In this document: piece after piece, positions 46,382 through 55,711 of the stretch
How the letters are laid out: each line of letters opens with the position of its first letter
Position numbering within the stretch: the stretch's first letter is position 1
Assembly (NCBI RefSeq): GCF_003226555.1
Contig: NZ_QKQS01000023.1
Location: 1,183,263-1,247,262 of the forward strand
Source: Rhodopseudomonas palustris
GTDB taxonomy: Bacteria > Pseudomonadota > Alphaproteobacteria > Rhizobiales > Xanthobacteraceae
DNA length: 64,000 nucleotides
Direction of reading: 5' to 3'
Notes under the pieces: generated by a model
The model's input: only the letters and a program-made list of their open reading frames with translations
Told to the model about the DNA's origin: nothing
Databases searched by the model: none
Translations under genes and position numbers: made by a program

Positions 46382-47698
46382 TTACAAGGCCTTCAGGACG
46401 TCGTGGAGTCCCGTCAGGAACGTGTCGGCGTTGTCGCGCGAGAAGACCAGCGGCGGCCGGATCTTCAGGACATTCGCGCCCGGACCGGAGGCGCTGATCA
46501 GGATGCGGCGGTCGCGCAGGCCGTTGACGATCTTGGTGGTCACGGCGGCCGCCGGCGTTTTTGCCGCGCGGTCGGCGACGAGTTCGACGCCGATGAACAG
46601 ACCGGCGCCGCGGACGTCGCCGATCTGCGCAAACTCCTTCGCAAGACGGCGCAGGCCGTCCTGAAGATAATTGCCGACGTCGCGGGCGTTCTCGACCAGC
46701 TTCTCGTCCTTGATGACGTTCAGCACCGCCATGCCGGCCGCAGCCGCCACCGGGTTGCCGCCGAACGTGTTGAAGTAGCGCGCGCGTGCGCCGAACTCCG
46801 CCACCACCTCGGGACGCAGGATCACGCCCGCCATCGGGTAGCCATTGCCCATCGGCTTTCCGATCGTGACGATATCGGGCTTCACGTCGTGGCGCAGGAA
46901 GCCCCACATCGCATCGCCGGTACGGCCGAAGCCGGGCTGGACTTCGTCGGCGACGAACAATCCGCCGGCCCGATGGATCGCATCGACAGCCTGCTTCAGA
47001 AAGCCCTGCGGGCCTGCGACGACGCCGTCGCTGGAGAAGATCGTGTCGACGATCAGCAGCGCCGGTTTGATGCCGCGGCGCTTCAGATCATCGATCGCCG
47101 CCTGGACGTCGTCGTGAAAGCGCTGGGCGACGGTCTCGGGCGGATTCCGATACGGGTCCGGCGCCGCGACGGTCCGCACATGGACACCGAGATCGACGAA
47201 CTCGCCGAGCGACGGCGAGAACTCGGCGACCGCGCTGGTGAGGCCGTGATAGGCGAGCTTGGTGGCGATGATGCCGGTGCCGCCGGTCGCATGCCGGGCG
47301 ATGCGCACCGCCAGATCGTTCGCTTCGCTTCCTGTGCAGGTGAACATGACCTGGCTGAGGTCGGACGGAAACGTCGCCGTCAGGTCTTCCGCATAGGCGA
47401 TGATCGATTCATGCAGGTAGCGCGTGTGCGTGTTCAGCGTGCGGGTCTGCGCCACGATCGCGTCCACCACCTTGGGGTGGCAGTGGCCCATCGACGCGAC
47501 GTTGTTGTAGACGTCGAGATAGCGATTGCCCTCGGCGTCTTTCAGCCAGACGCCTTCGCCGCTGACGATGTGCAGCGGTCGCTCGTAGAACAGCCGATAG
47601 GCGGGGCCGAGCACACGCTGGCGGCGCTCGATCAAGGCCTGCTCGGCGCTGGGCAGCCGCGCGAAGTCGTCCGCCGTGAAAGCATTGACCATCGCCAT
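46382..47698 (-). CDS. Class III PLP-dependent aminotransferase or phospho-lyase
   Basis: The product has 438 residues. Class III features: YLDVYNNVASMGHCHP, TGSEANDLAVRIAR, FVADEVQPGFGRTG and the PLP lysine in TIGKPMGNGYPMAGV. YNNVASMGHCHP is close to the AGXT2L group, which eliminates phosphate from phosphoethanolamine or phosphohydroxylysine rather than transaminating. The kinase directly upstream (5 bases) supports a kinase plus phospho-lyase pair. The substrate is inferred. ATG 47698. Confidence 0.85.
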   Translation of the reverse strand: MAMVNAFTADDFARLPSAEQALIERRQRVLGPAYRLFYERPLHIVSGEGVWLKDAEGNRYLDVYNNVASMGHCHPKVVDAIVAQTRTLNTHTRYLHESIIAYAEDLTATFPSDLSQVMFTCTGSEANDLAVRIARHATGGTGIIATKLAYHGLTSAVAEFSPSLGEFVDLGVHVRTVAAPDPYRNPPETVAQRFHDDVQAAIDDLKRRGIKPALLIVDTIFSSDGVVAGPQGFLKQAVDAIHRAGGLFVADEVQPGFGRTGDAMWGFLRHDVKPDIVTIGKPMGNGYPMAGVILRPEVVAEFGARARYFNTFGGNPVAAAAGMAVLNVIKDEKLVENARDVGNYLQDGLRRLAKEFAQIGDVRGAGLFIGVELVADRAAKTPAAAVTTKIVNGLRDRRILISASGPGANVLKIRPPLVFSRDNADTFLTGLHDVLKAL

Positions 47699-47703
47699 CT
47701 TGC

Positions 47704-48762
47704 TTAGTCCTTACAATGTGAGGAAACGAACCGTTCGAGCTCGGCGTCCGGCAGCGCCGCCAGGGTCTGCAGTCCGAGCCACGCGGCCCGATGATTGCGC
47801 ATGATGTAGTGGCGGTTGTCGGGCCGGCTTGCCGCGCGATATTCCGGAATGATGATGCTGATCGCGAGCCGTGCCTTGAGCAGCACAGGGAGGAGAGCGA
47901 CTTCCCGCTCCTCCAGCCGGGTGACTTCGCTGTAGCCCTTCAGCATCGCCCCGAGGAGGCTGCGCCAGTCGACGGTGTCGACGTGATAGGCCAAGGCGAC
48001 CGCGAGATCGTTCACGCGCGGCGCGAACACCATGTCGCCGAAGTCGATCACGCCCGCGACGGCGCTCGGCGATGCGGGATCGATCAGGATGTTGTGCAGG
48101 TTGAAGTCGTTGTGGATGACCTGCCTGGGCAGCGCGTCCATCACCGGTGCAGCGCGACGCTCGAACTCGGCCAAGACGCCGAGCACGAGGTCGCGTCGGC
48201 CGGCGTCGACATGGTCGATCAGATTGGCAAGATCGAGCGTATGCGAAATATCCCACAGCAGCTTGCCGGAAGGCGGACGGCCGTCGAAACCGGCCAGCCC
48301 CTGTCCGAGCGTCGCCAGCGATCGGCCGATATTCCGGTTGCGATCGGCGCAGGGCCGAAGCCGATACGCCGGCTCGCCCGCCAGATAACTCAGCAACCGG
48401 ACCGTTCGCACGCCGCCCTCGTCGGGCTCGAGATCGTAGTCGGTGTTGCCGTGCTTGGTTCTGACCAGACGCGGCAGCGGCACTGGCGAAGCGACCGTCT
48501 CCAGATGGGCCAGCGCGGCGTCCTGGAAGCGAAGCGATGCGACATCCTCGGACGGGTTGGCGATCTTGAGGATATAGGCGTCGCCCGAGCGCGCCGTGAA
48601 CTTGAAAGTCTCGTCGCGTTCGCTCGACAGACGGGTGACGTTGCCCTGAATGCCGTACACCTGCGCGACGAGGTCCTCGACTTGCCCGAGCGGCAGCAGG
48701 GTCCAATGCGTCGAGAGTGCGTCACCGATTGGGGTCGCCGCGAGAGGTGCTGTTGCAGTCAT
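47704..48762 (-). CDS. Aminoglycoside-phosphotransferase-fold small-molecule kinase
   Basis: The product has 352 residues. It has an APH fold with the nucleotide loop LSSERDETFKFTA, the catalytic loop VIHNDFNLHNILID and the metal Asp in VIDFGDM. It resembles the hydroxylysine kinase / homoserine-kinase-like group. The pairing with a class III PLP enzyme suggests that it phosphorylates an amino alcohol. First gene of the three-gene unit; promoter and operator lie at 48931-48959. ATG 48762. Confidence 0.85.
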   Translation of the reverse strand: MTATAPLAATPIGDALSTHWTLLPLGQVEDLVAQVYGIQGNVTRLSSERDETFKFTARSGDAYILKIANPSEDVASLRFQDAALAHLETVASPVPLPRLVRTKHGNTDYDLEPDEGGVRTVRLLSYLAGEPAYRLRPCADRNRNIGRSLATLGQGLAGFDGRPPSGKLLWDISHTLDLANLIDHVDAGRRDLVLGVLAEFERRAAPVMDALPRQVIHNDFNLHNILIDPASPSAVAGVIDFGDMVFAPRVNDLAVALAYHVDTVDWRSLLGAMLKGYSEVTRLEEREVALLPVLLKARLAISIIIPEYRAASRPDNRHYIMRNHRAAWLGLQTLAALPDAELERFVSSHCKD

Positions 48763-49091
48763 TCAGTGTGATCTAACCCAAGCTCGAGAGCGATCAGTCG
48801 CGCCGGTTCGCTGTTCCTACTCAAAGGCCGAGCCCTGTCCCTTGACGGGGCTAAGGCCCTCGCTCAAATCGACGTGTCCCAGCGACCTTCACTCAATCTC
48901 TTGCCGCGATGTCGGCGGCATGTCCTCAAAATCATATTTTTTGATGCATCATGCGTCAAGTAGTTTTGCCCGATGCATGCGGCTGCAAGCGGCGCAAATC
49001 TCTCGGCGTCGCGCATGGATGTACCACGATGCTCACCGTCACCGTGGCGGCGCCATCGAATTCAAGAAGACGATCGAGTGTACCGAAGCGA
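48763..49091 (-). other. Kinase-operon leader and promoter region
   Basis: This is 329 bases between the GntR stop and the kinase start. It holds the promoter/operator entered at 48931-48959 and a leader of roughly 160 bases. No gene is seen. Confidence 0.55.
48931..48959 (-). promoter_or_regulatory. Promoter of the kinase operon with an embedded GntR operator
   Basis: On the minus strand TTGACG (48959-48954) and TATGAT (48936-48931) are separated by 17 bases. The palindrome TGATGCATCA (48942-48951) lies entirely within the spacer, so a bound repressor would block RNA polymerase. The same 10-mer occurs at 51531-51540. Confidence 0.75.
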
Positions 49092-49787
49092 CTAACCGGC
49101 TTGAGCCTGCGGTTCGGCGTCCGCATCGGCGGATTTGAGAATCCCGGCAGCGAGGACGATCTTCGCGGTCGCGTTGATGTCGGCCTTGATGGCGGCCTCG
49201 GCGGCGGCGGCATCCTTGTTCTTGATGGCGTCGAGAATCTCGTAGTGGAACGAGATCATCGTCTGACCGCCCCTGACATACACGGCCGCGATGATCGGGC
49301 CCATGCGGAGCCACATATTCTCGACCAAGCCGCAGAGCACCGGCAGCCCGGAGCATTCGCCGATCTTCGAGTGAAACAGCCGATTGAGCTTGAGCGCGAG
49401 CGCGACATCGCCCTTGGTGCGGGCCTGTTCGTTCTGGCTGAGGATGTCGCCGAGCATATCGATGATCTCGGGGGTCGACTTCTCCGCGACCAGCCGCGCC
49501 GCCAGTCCCTCGAGCTCCAGACGAATGAGGCGGATTTCCTGAAACTGATCGACCTGCATGCGCGGGACACGGATGTCCTTGAGACCGCGCATCTCCAGCG
49601 CATGCTCTCGCACCAGGCGAAGCAGCGCATCGCGGACCGGCGTGACGCTGACGCCCAATTGTTCGGCGAGGGTACGGATACGCACCTTGTCGTCGGGCTG
49701 CAGCCGGCCTTCGACCAGCGCCAGTGAGATCTGCGAGTAGACAGTCTCGTAGAGGCTGCTCCTGTCCAACTGTTCGAAGATCTGCAC
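49092..49787 (-). CDS. GntR-family regulator, FadR/FCD type
   Basis: The product has 231 residues. The N-terminal winged helix has LVEGRLQPDDKVRIRTLAEQLGVSVTPVRDALLRL, read in parts; the FCD ligand domain (about 85-215) has the metal-type RLIRLELEGLAARLVA and FHSKIGECSGLPVL. It most likely represses the surrounding transport and catabolic genes and is released by the substrate. ATG 49787. A 7-bp inverted repeat lies just upstream. Confidence 0.88.
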   Translation of the reverse strand: MQIFEQLDRSSLYETVYSQISLALVEGRLQPDDKVRIRTLAEQLGVSVTPVRDALLRLVREHALEMRGLKDIRVPRMQVDQFQEIRLIRLELEGLAARLVAEKSTPEIIDMLGDILSQNEQARTKGDVALALKLNRLFHSKIGECSGLPVLCGLVENMWLRMGPIIAAVYVRGGQTMISFHYEILDAIKNKDAAAAEAAIKADINATAKIVLAAGILKSADADAEPQAQAG

Positions 49788-50116
49788 GCGAAAGCCTCAT
49801 CCCAGAGAGTATCGAACGTGTTCGATGCCACAACCCGACATCGACAGCAAACTGCGAAACCAGTCTGCCGTGCAATGGGGGTGGGATGATTGTTGTCGAT
49901 GCTCCCGGCTGTCAAGAACTCCGACGGGCGATGGTCGGCTCAACCGAACAGGCGGCCGTCTTCGACGAGGAGAGGCTTTACGCACCTCCTCGCCCTACCA
50001 CCAGGAGTGCGTGTGCCGGAACTCGCAGTGCCCGGCGCGCCTGTGACGATTTCCGCAATCGATCATCGGATAGTCCTGCCCCGCGACAGTGCAACGACAT
50101 CGCAGGGCAGAACAGG
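49788..50116 (-). other. GntR gene upstream region
   Basis: This is 329 bases between the symporter gene's stop and the GntR start. It holds a candidate operator (49811-49826) and a hairpin CGAGGAG/CTCCTCG (49965-49991) that could end symporter transcription, though there is no T tract. No gene is seen. Confidence 0.5.
49811..49826 (-). promoter_or_regulatory. Inverted repeat before the GntR gene
   Basis: ATCGAAC-GT-GTTCGAT is a perfect 7-bp inverted repeat 24 bases upstream of the GntR start. Its sequence differs from TGATGCATCA, so it may serve another regulator or autoregulation. Confidence 0.45.
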
Positions 50117-51442
50117 TCAGCCGTTCAAGGCGTAGTTCGGCGCACCGACTGCGGCAGCAGTTTCGGCCGTCGCCTCTTCATCGTCGATCGGCAGGAAGTA
50201 GATGCTCGCGCATGCGCCGCCGGCGATCAGCGCAAACAGGCCGGCGAGCGGCGCCCACTGCAGGCCGTAGGTGTGCGCCAGCCAGACGCCGACGATCGGG
50301 GTCGTGCCACCGAAGATCGCACCGCAGAGCTGGAAGCTCAGCGAAATGCCGGTGTAACGCATCCGGACTGGGAACGCCCGCGGCAGATAGGCAGCGATCA
50401 CCGCGTAGTACATGCCGATCAGGAACGTCGCCACCAGCACCGCGGTCGCGATCTTCGGGATTTCACCGGTGATCACGAGCATCATCATCGGAACCGACCA
50501 CAGGAAGGCGCCGCCCGTGGCGATCAGCAGCAAGCGACGTTCGCCGATCTTGGAGGCGATGAACGAGCCGGTGACGGTCGCGAACAGTTGGACGACGCCG
50601 ATCCACGAGATGACGTCGAGGATCTGGCTCTTCTGGACCTTGAGATAGGTGGTGGTGTAGCTGATCATGAAGGTGGTGATGAAGTAGAAGCCGGCGATGC
50701 CGAGCAGGCTCAATCCGATGCCGAGCACGACCGCCTTCTTCTTGGTCTTGAGCACCTCGCGCACCGGAACCATCTCGTGGCTCCGGTCCTTTTCGAGCTG
50801 CGCCACCATCTCCGGGCTCTCGTTCACGCCGGCGCGCACGATGAAGGCGACAATGACCAGCAGCCCGCTCAGGATAAAGGGAATGCGCCAGCCCCAAGAC
50901 TGGAAATCTTCCTGCGGAAGCGACGAGACGGCCCGGAACGCCAGCGTCGAGAGAATGAGGCCGATCGGGCTGCCGTATTGCGGGGCGGCCGCGAGGAAGG
51001 TCCGCCATTTCTCGGGCGCGTGCTCGGTCGCGATCAGGACCGCGCCGCCCCACTCACCGCCGACCGCGACGCCTTGTGCGAGCCGGAGGATCACCAGAGC
51101 AACGGTGGCAGCGACACCGATCGAATGATAGCTCGGCAACAGGCCGATTAGCGTCGTCGCACTTCCCATCAGTAACAGCGTGATGACCAGGCTCTTCTTG
51201 CGACCGACCTTGTCGCCGAGATGCCCGAACACCAGCGCGCCGAACGGCCGTGCCACGAAGCCGACCGCGAAAGTGGCCAACGAAGCCAGCACGCCCATGA
51301 ACGGGTCGTTGGTAGCGAAGAACACGTCGCCGAACACCAGCGCGGCGGCGGTGCCGTAAATATAATAGTCGTACCACTCGATGGCCGTTCCGAGGAACGC
51401 AGCCAGTGCCGCTCTAATGGGTTGAGCCTGAGCCATTTCCAA
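50117..51442 (-). CDS. MFS symporter, metabolite:H+ (MHS) family
   Basis: The product has 441 residues and twelve membrane segments. MHS-family text: FLGTAIEWYDYYIYGTAAAL at the start, ARPFGALVFGHLGDKVGRKKSL (loop 2-3), RLAQGVAVGGEWGGAVLIATEHAP, and FPVRMRYTGISLSFQL. MHS carriers import organic acids, betaines or amino-acid derivatives. The shared operator links it to the kinase/PLP operon, so it probably brings in that pathway's substrate. ATG 51442. Confidence 0.88.
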   Translation of the reverse strand: MEMAQAQPIRAALAAFLGTAIEWYDYYIYGTAAALVFGDVFFATNDPFMGVLASLATFAVGFVARPFGALVFGHLGDKVGRKKSLVITLLLMGSATTLIGLLPSYHSIGVAATVALVILRLAQGVAVGGEWGGAVLIATEHAPEKWRTFLAAAPQYGSPIGLILSTLAFRAVSSLPQEDFQSWGWRIPFILSGLLVIVAFIVRAGVNESPEMVAQLEKDRSHEMVPVREVLKTKKKAVVLGIGLSLLGIAGFYFITTFMISYTTTYLKVQKSQILDVISWIGVVQLFATVTGSFIASKIGERRLLLIATGGAFLWSVPMMMLVITGEIPKIATAVLVATFLIGMYYAVIAAYLPRAFPVRMRYTGISLSFQLCGAIFGGTTPIVGVWLAHTYGLQWAPLAGLFALIAGGACASIYFLPIDDEEATAETAAAVGAPNYALNG

Positions 51443-51888
51443 TCGTCTCCCTGAATGTCGGGTACTTTCAGCCTGTGCCGCGTCCGACCGGGCGAACGTA
51501 AGGAGACGACGGACAAACCGTCAATAATTTTGATGCATCAAACATCATAAAGTGCAGGCATTTCGTGCTGAAACTGTGCGCGTCGTGATAGCTCCTTGAT
51601 CAAAAAGGTGGTTGTTCATTGTTTGTTCGATGCGATGCACGCAGTGATGAGCGCTCTGATAGGGCGGCGCGTCCCCTTCGTCGGCCGTCTAGCGCAGCCG
51701 TTTCGCAACCAAGATGGGCTGCCTATCGACCGGCCTCATCGCCGAGCCGCGTCGTCAGCTCGCGGTCCAAACTGGATCATTTTCGTATCCGCCCCGGCGG
51801 TACGTTCGTCCGGCCTCGCTTGCCGGCTCGGTCGAACTTGGCTTAATTCGGTGATCGGGGTGGGGACGTTCAGCGGGAGGCTTCGGGC
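51443..51888. other. Symporter / hupU divergent region
   Basis: This is 446 bases with no supported gene. The left part holds the second TGATGCATCA operator and a possible symporter promoter. The right part must hold the hupU promoter; I see no sigma-54 match there, only GGGAGG (about 51870-51877) as the hupU ribosome site. Confidence 0.5.
51496..51540 (-). promoter_or_regulatory. Symporter promoter candidate with GntR operator
   Basis: TGATGCATCA is at 51531-51540, extended to TTTGATGCATCAAA. On the minus strand it is followed by TTGACG (51524-51519), 17 bases, then TTACGT (51501-51496). The operator lies just upstream of the -35, unlike at the kinase promoter. The promoter match is moderate; the operator match is exact. 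Confidence 0.6.
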
Positions 51889-52890
51889 ATGCAGCCGTTC
51901 AATGTGCTGTGGCTGCAGGGCGGGAGTTGCGGCGGGTGCACCATGGCGGCGCTCGACAACGGCACTTCCGGCTGGTTCGCCGAGCTGGCCCGGTTCGGCA
52001 TCGATCTGCTGTGGCATCCGTCGCTGAGCGAAGCGACCGCGGACGAGGTGGTCGAGATCTTCGACCGGATCGCGGCCGGCGCGCTGCGGCTCGATGCGCT
52101 GGTGCTGGAAGGCTCGGTACTGCGTGGCCCTAACGGCACCGGCCGGTTCAACATGCTCGGCGGCACCGGCCGTTCAATGCTGCATTGGGTGAACGCGCTG
52201 GCGCCTTATGCGAATTACGTCGTCGCCGCTGGAAGCTGCGCGGCGTTCGGCGGCGTGCCGATGGCGGGGACCAACCCCACCGACGCCAGCGGCCTGCAAT
52301 ATGCGGGCGCCGAAGCCGGCGGCGCGCTCGGTGCCGGGTTCCGTTCCCGCGCCGGCCTGCCGGTGATCAACATCGCCGGCTGCGCGCCGCATCCGGGGTG
52401 GATCTCGGAGACGCTGGCGGCGCTGGCGCTCGGCGGGTTCGACGGCGAGGCCCTCGACGATTTCGGCCGGCCGCGGTTCTATGCCGATCACTTGGCGCAT
52501 CACGGCTGCGCCCGCAACGAGTATTACGAGTTCAAGGCCAGCGCCGAAGAGCTGTCGCAGCAGGGCTGCATGATGGAGCACCTCGGCTGCAAGGCGACCC
52601 AGGCGGTCGGCGACTGCAACCAGCGCGGCTGGAACGGCAACGGCTCCTGCACCAGTGGCGGCATGGCCTGCATCGCCTGCACTTCGCCCGGTTTCGAAAG
52701 CGCGCAGAACTTCCTGGAGACCGCCAAGCTCGGCGGGATTCCGGTCGGGCTGCCGCTCGACATGCCGAAGGCCTGGTTCGTGGCGCTGGCGGCGCTGTCG
52801 AAATCGGCGACCCCGAAGCGGGTGCGCGCCAATGCCACCTCCGACCACGTCATCGTGCCGCCGCGCACCGACAGCGGACGCCGCAAATGA
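51889..52890 (+). CDS. hupU: Regulatory (H2-sensing) [NiFe] hydrogenase small subunit HupU
   Basis: The product has 333 residues. The proximal FeS-cluster motif GGSCGGCTMA has C14 and C17, and further cluster Cys are in GSCAAFGG, AGCAPHPGW and the C-terminal Cys-rich region (CMMEHLGCKA...CTSGGMACIACTSPGF). There is no twin-arginine signal, unlike HupS, as expected for a cytoplasmic sensor. With HupV it detects H2 and signals through a HupT-type kinase, which is not in this window. Its stop overlaps hupV (ATGA). Confidence 0.94.
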   Translation: MQPFNVLWLQGGSCGGCTMAALDNGTSGWFAELARFGIDLLWHPSLSEATADEVVEIFDRIAAGALRLDALVLEGSVLRGPNGTGRFNMLGGTGRSMLHWVNALAPYANYVVAAGSCAAFGGVPMAGTNPTDASGLQYAGAEAGGALGAGFRSRAGLPVINIAGCAPHPGWISETLAALALGGFDGEALDDFGRPRFYADHLAHHGCARNEYYEFKASAEELSQQGCMMEHLGCKATQAVGDCNQRGWNGNGSCTSGGMACIACTSPGFESAQNFLETAKLGGIPVGLPLDMPKAWFVALAALSKSATPKRVRANATSDHVIVPPRTDSGRRK

Positions 52891-54332
52891 CGCGGCGCGT
52901 CACCGTCGGGCCGTTCAACCGCGTCGAAGGCGATCTCGAAGTCCGGCTCGACATCGATGACGGCGTGGTGAGTTCGGCGGAAGTCACCGCGCCGTTGTAT
53001 CGCGGCTTCGAGCAGATTTTGCGCGGCCGTCCCGCTCTGGATGCGCTCACCCTGGCGCCGCGGATCTGCGGCATCTGCTCGGTGTCGCAGTCGCTCGCCG
53101 CGGTGGCGGCGCTGCGCGCCGCCGAGGGCATTCGCGCGGCCGACAACGGCGTGCTGGCGGCCAATCTGTGCCACGCCGCGGAAAACGTGGCCGACCATCT
53201 GACCCACTTCTATCTGTTCTTCATGCCCGATTTCGCTCGCGACGCTTACGCGGCGCGGCCGTGGCACGGCGAGATCGCAGGCCGGTTCAAGGCGGTGCGC
53301 GGCAGCGCCGCGCAGGCGATGCTGCCGGCACGGGCGCGGCTGTTGCAGATCATGGGGCTGCTCGCCGGCAAATGGCCGCACTCGCTGGCGTTCCAGCCGG
53401 GCGGCACCACCCGCGCGATCGACCTCGGCGAGCGGGTGCAACTGCTCTCGGTCATCGGCGACGTTCGCGACTTCCTCGAACGCGATGTGTTCGCCGACAG
53501 TCTCGACAATGTGCTGGCGCTGGACAGCGCAGCGGCGCTGGCAACCTGGCGTGACGGCCGCGCCGGCGATTTCGCCCGCTTCCTCGGTGTCGCCGACGAT
53601 CTGGCGCTGGACCGGCTCGGCCGCATCGCGCTGCCGCTGATGAGCTACGGCGCCTATCACGAGGAAAGTGCCTCGCTGTTTGCACGCGGCGTGTTCGATC
53701 CGGCTGCGGCGCAGCTTGCTGCGCTCGATCCGGATGAGATTTCCGAAGACGTCGCCCATGCCTGGATGCGCGACACCGCGCTGCGGCCGGCGGAGGCCGA
53801 CACCGAGCCGGATGCCGACAAGCCCGCCGGCTATAGCTGGTGCAAGGCGCCGCGCTATGCCGGCGGCCCGGTCGAGGTCGGCGCGCTGGCGCGCCAGGCG
53901 GTTCACGGCGATGCGTTGATCCGCGATCTCGTCGCACGCAGCGGGCCGAACGTCACCAACCGGGTGATCGCCCGGCTGCTCGAGACTGCCAAGATCGTGC
54001 GCGCGATGCAGGGCTGGGCACGCCGGCTCGATCTGCGCGCGCCGTTCCTGGAACGCGCGGCGCGTCGCGGCGAAGGCGCCGGCATCGGGCTGGTCGAAGC
54101 GGCGCGCGGCAGTCTCGGCCATTGGATCGATCTGTCGGGCGACAAGATCCGCCGCTATCAGATCGTGGCGCCGACCACCTGGAATTTCTCGCCGCGCGAT
54201 CAAGGCGGCGTTCCGGGGCCGCTCGAACAGGCGCTCGCGGGCACCGAGGTCGGCGACGACGGCGCCAGGTCGGTCGCCGTGCAGCACGTCGTGCGCTCGT
54301 TCGATCCCTGCATGGTGTGCACCGCACACTGA
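52887..54332 (+). CDS. hupV: Regulatory [NiFe] hydrogenase large subunit HupV
   Basis: The product has 481 residues. The four nickel-ligand Cys are in RICGIC (59-64) and DPCMVC (473-478). The protein ends at DPCMVCTAH, with no C-terminal extension to be cleaved; this is the known mark of regulatory hydrogenases, which need no HupD-type processing. The frame is open from start to stop. ATG 52887 overlaps hupU by 4 bases. Confidence 0.94.
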   Translation: MTRRVTVGPFNRVEGDLEVRLDIDDGVVSSAEVTAPLYRGFEQILRGRPALDALTLAPRICGICSVSQSLAAVAALRAAEGIRAADNGVLAANLCHAAENVADHLTHFYLFFMPDFARDAYAARPWHGEIAGRFKAVRGSAAQAMLPARARLLQIMGLLAGKWPHSLAFQPGGTTRAIDLGERVQLLSVIGDVRDFLERDVFADSLDNVLALDSAAALATWRDGRAGDFARFLGVADDLALDRLGRIALPLMSYGAYHEESASLFARGVFDPAAAQLAALDPDEISEDVAHAWMRDTALRPAEADTEPDADKPAGYSWCKAPRYAGGPVEVGALARQAVHGDALIRDLVARSGPNVTNRVIARLLETAKIVRAMQGWARRLDLRAPFLERAARRGEGAGIGLVEAARGSLGHWIDLSGDKIRRYQIVAPTTWNFSPRDQGGVPGPLEQALAGTEVGDDGARSVAVQHVVRSFDPCMVCTAH

Positions 54333-54491
54333 GTCCGATCGCGCCCATCGCCTGCGGTCACGCGCTTATCAGCATCGCAACCGGCTTATCACCTGAGGCG
54401 CTCGCGCGAGGTGATCGCGCGGCGCGTGAGCTTGGTATCTTTACCGGTGCTTTCAAACACTTGCGCGCTGACCAGAGCTGCTGAGCAGCGC

Positions 54492-54507
54492 TGGCATGGT
54501 TCTTGCG
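54492..54507 (+). promoter_or_regulatory. Sigma-54 promoter of hupSLC
   Basis: TGGCATGGTTCTTGCG places GG at 54493-54494 and GC at 54505-54506, exactly the -24/-12 spacing, with TTGC kept. It is about 65 bases before the hupS ATG. It suggests activation by RpoN with a HupR/HoxA-type activator. Confidence 0.72.
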
Positions 54508-54571
54508 AACACCTCTCGAACAGCGAAGCCGACACAGACTTCGCACGCGGCGAGGACACCAAGGAGCCATC

Positions 54572-55693
54572 ATGGGCGCAGCGACCGAAACCTTTTACGA
54601 GGTGATCAGGCGGCAGGGCATCACCCGCCGAAGCTTCATCAAGTTCTGCAGCCTGACGGCGACCAGCCTCGGCCTCGGTCCGATCGGCACCAGCCAGATC
54701 GCCAACGCGCTCGAAACCAAGCCGCGGATTCCGGTGATCTGGATGCACGGGCTGGAATGCACCTGCTGCTCGGAGAGCTTCATCCGCTCGGCGCATCCGC
54801 TGGTGAAGGATGCGGTGCTGTCGATGATCTCGCTCGATTACGACGACACCATCATGGCAGCCGCCGGCCATCAGGCCGATGCGATCCTGCAGGAGACCCG
54901 TCAGAAGTACAAAGGCCAGTACATCCTCGCGGTCGAAGGCAATCCGCCGCTCAACGAAGACGGCATGTTCTGTATCGACGGCGGCCGCCCCTTTGTCGAG
55001 AAGCTGAAGGAGATGGCCGAGGACTCGATGGCGGTGATCGCCTGGGGCGCCTGCGCCTCGTGGGGCTGCGTGCAGGCCGCCAAGCCGAACCCGACCCAGG
55101 CCACCCCGATCGACAAGGTGATCAAGAACAAGCCGATCATCAAGGTGCCGGGCTGTCCGCCGATCGCCGAAGTGATGACCGGCGTGGTCACCTTCGTCAC
55201 CACGTTCGGCCGGCTGCCGGAGCTCGACCGCCAGGGCCGGCCGAAGATGTTCTACTCGCAGCGCATCCACGACAAATGCTACCGCCGGCCGCATTTCGAT
55301 GCCGGCCAGTTCGTCGAGGAATGGGACGACGACGCTGCGCGCAAGGGCTACTGCCTGTACAAGATGGGCTGCAAGGGTCCGACGACCTACAACGCCTGCT
55401 CGACGGTGCGCTGGAACGGCGGCGTGTCGTTCCCGATCCAGTCCGGCCACGGCTGCATCGGCTGCTCCGAAGACGGCTTCTGGGATCAGGGCTCGTTCTA
55501 CGACCGGCTCACCACCATCAATCAGTTCGGCATCGAAGCCAACGCCGACAAGATCGGCGCGACCGCGGCCGGCGTGGTCGGCGCCGCGATCGCGGCGCAC
55601 GCCGCCGTGACGACCGTGCGCAACCTGTCGCGGCGCAAAGAGGTGCCGACCAACGGCGCGTCGAACGGTTCCTCCAACGGCGCCTCCGCGTAA
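54572..55693 (+). CDS. hupS: Uptake [NiFe] hydrogenase small subunit
   Basis: The product has 373 residues. A twin-arginine signal (TRRSFIKF, Arg19-Arg20) directs export of the folded heterodimer; mature protein starts near residue 46. FeS ligands are in [43 protein letters not shown] and [11 protein letters not shown]-terminal hydrophobic helix (about 329-350) anchors it to the membrane. ATG 54572 follows AAGGAGCC. It transfers electrons from HupL to HupC. Confidence 0.96.
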   Translation: MGAATETFYEVIRRQGITRRSFIKFCSLTATSLGLGPIGTSQIANALETKPRIPVIWMHGLECTCCSESFIRSAHPLVKDAVLSMISLDYDDTIMAAAGHQADAILQETRQKYKGQYILAVEGNPPLNEDGMFCIDGGRPFVEKLKEMAEDSMAVIAWGACASWGCVQAAKPNPTQATPIDKVIKNKPIIKVPGCPPIAEVMTGVVTFVTTFGRLPELDRQGRPKMFYSQRIHDKCYRRPHFDAGQFVEEWDDDAARKGYCLYKMGCKGPTTYNACSTVRWNGGVSFPIQSGHGCIGCSEDGFWDQGSFYDRLTTINQFGIEANADKIGATAAGVVGAAIAAHAAVTTVRNLSRRKEVPTNGASNGSSNGASA

Positions 55694-55711
55694 GCCCGGG
55701 AAAGCACGATC

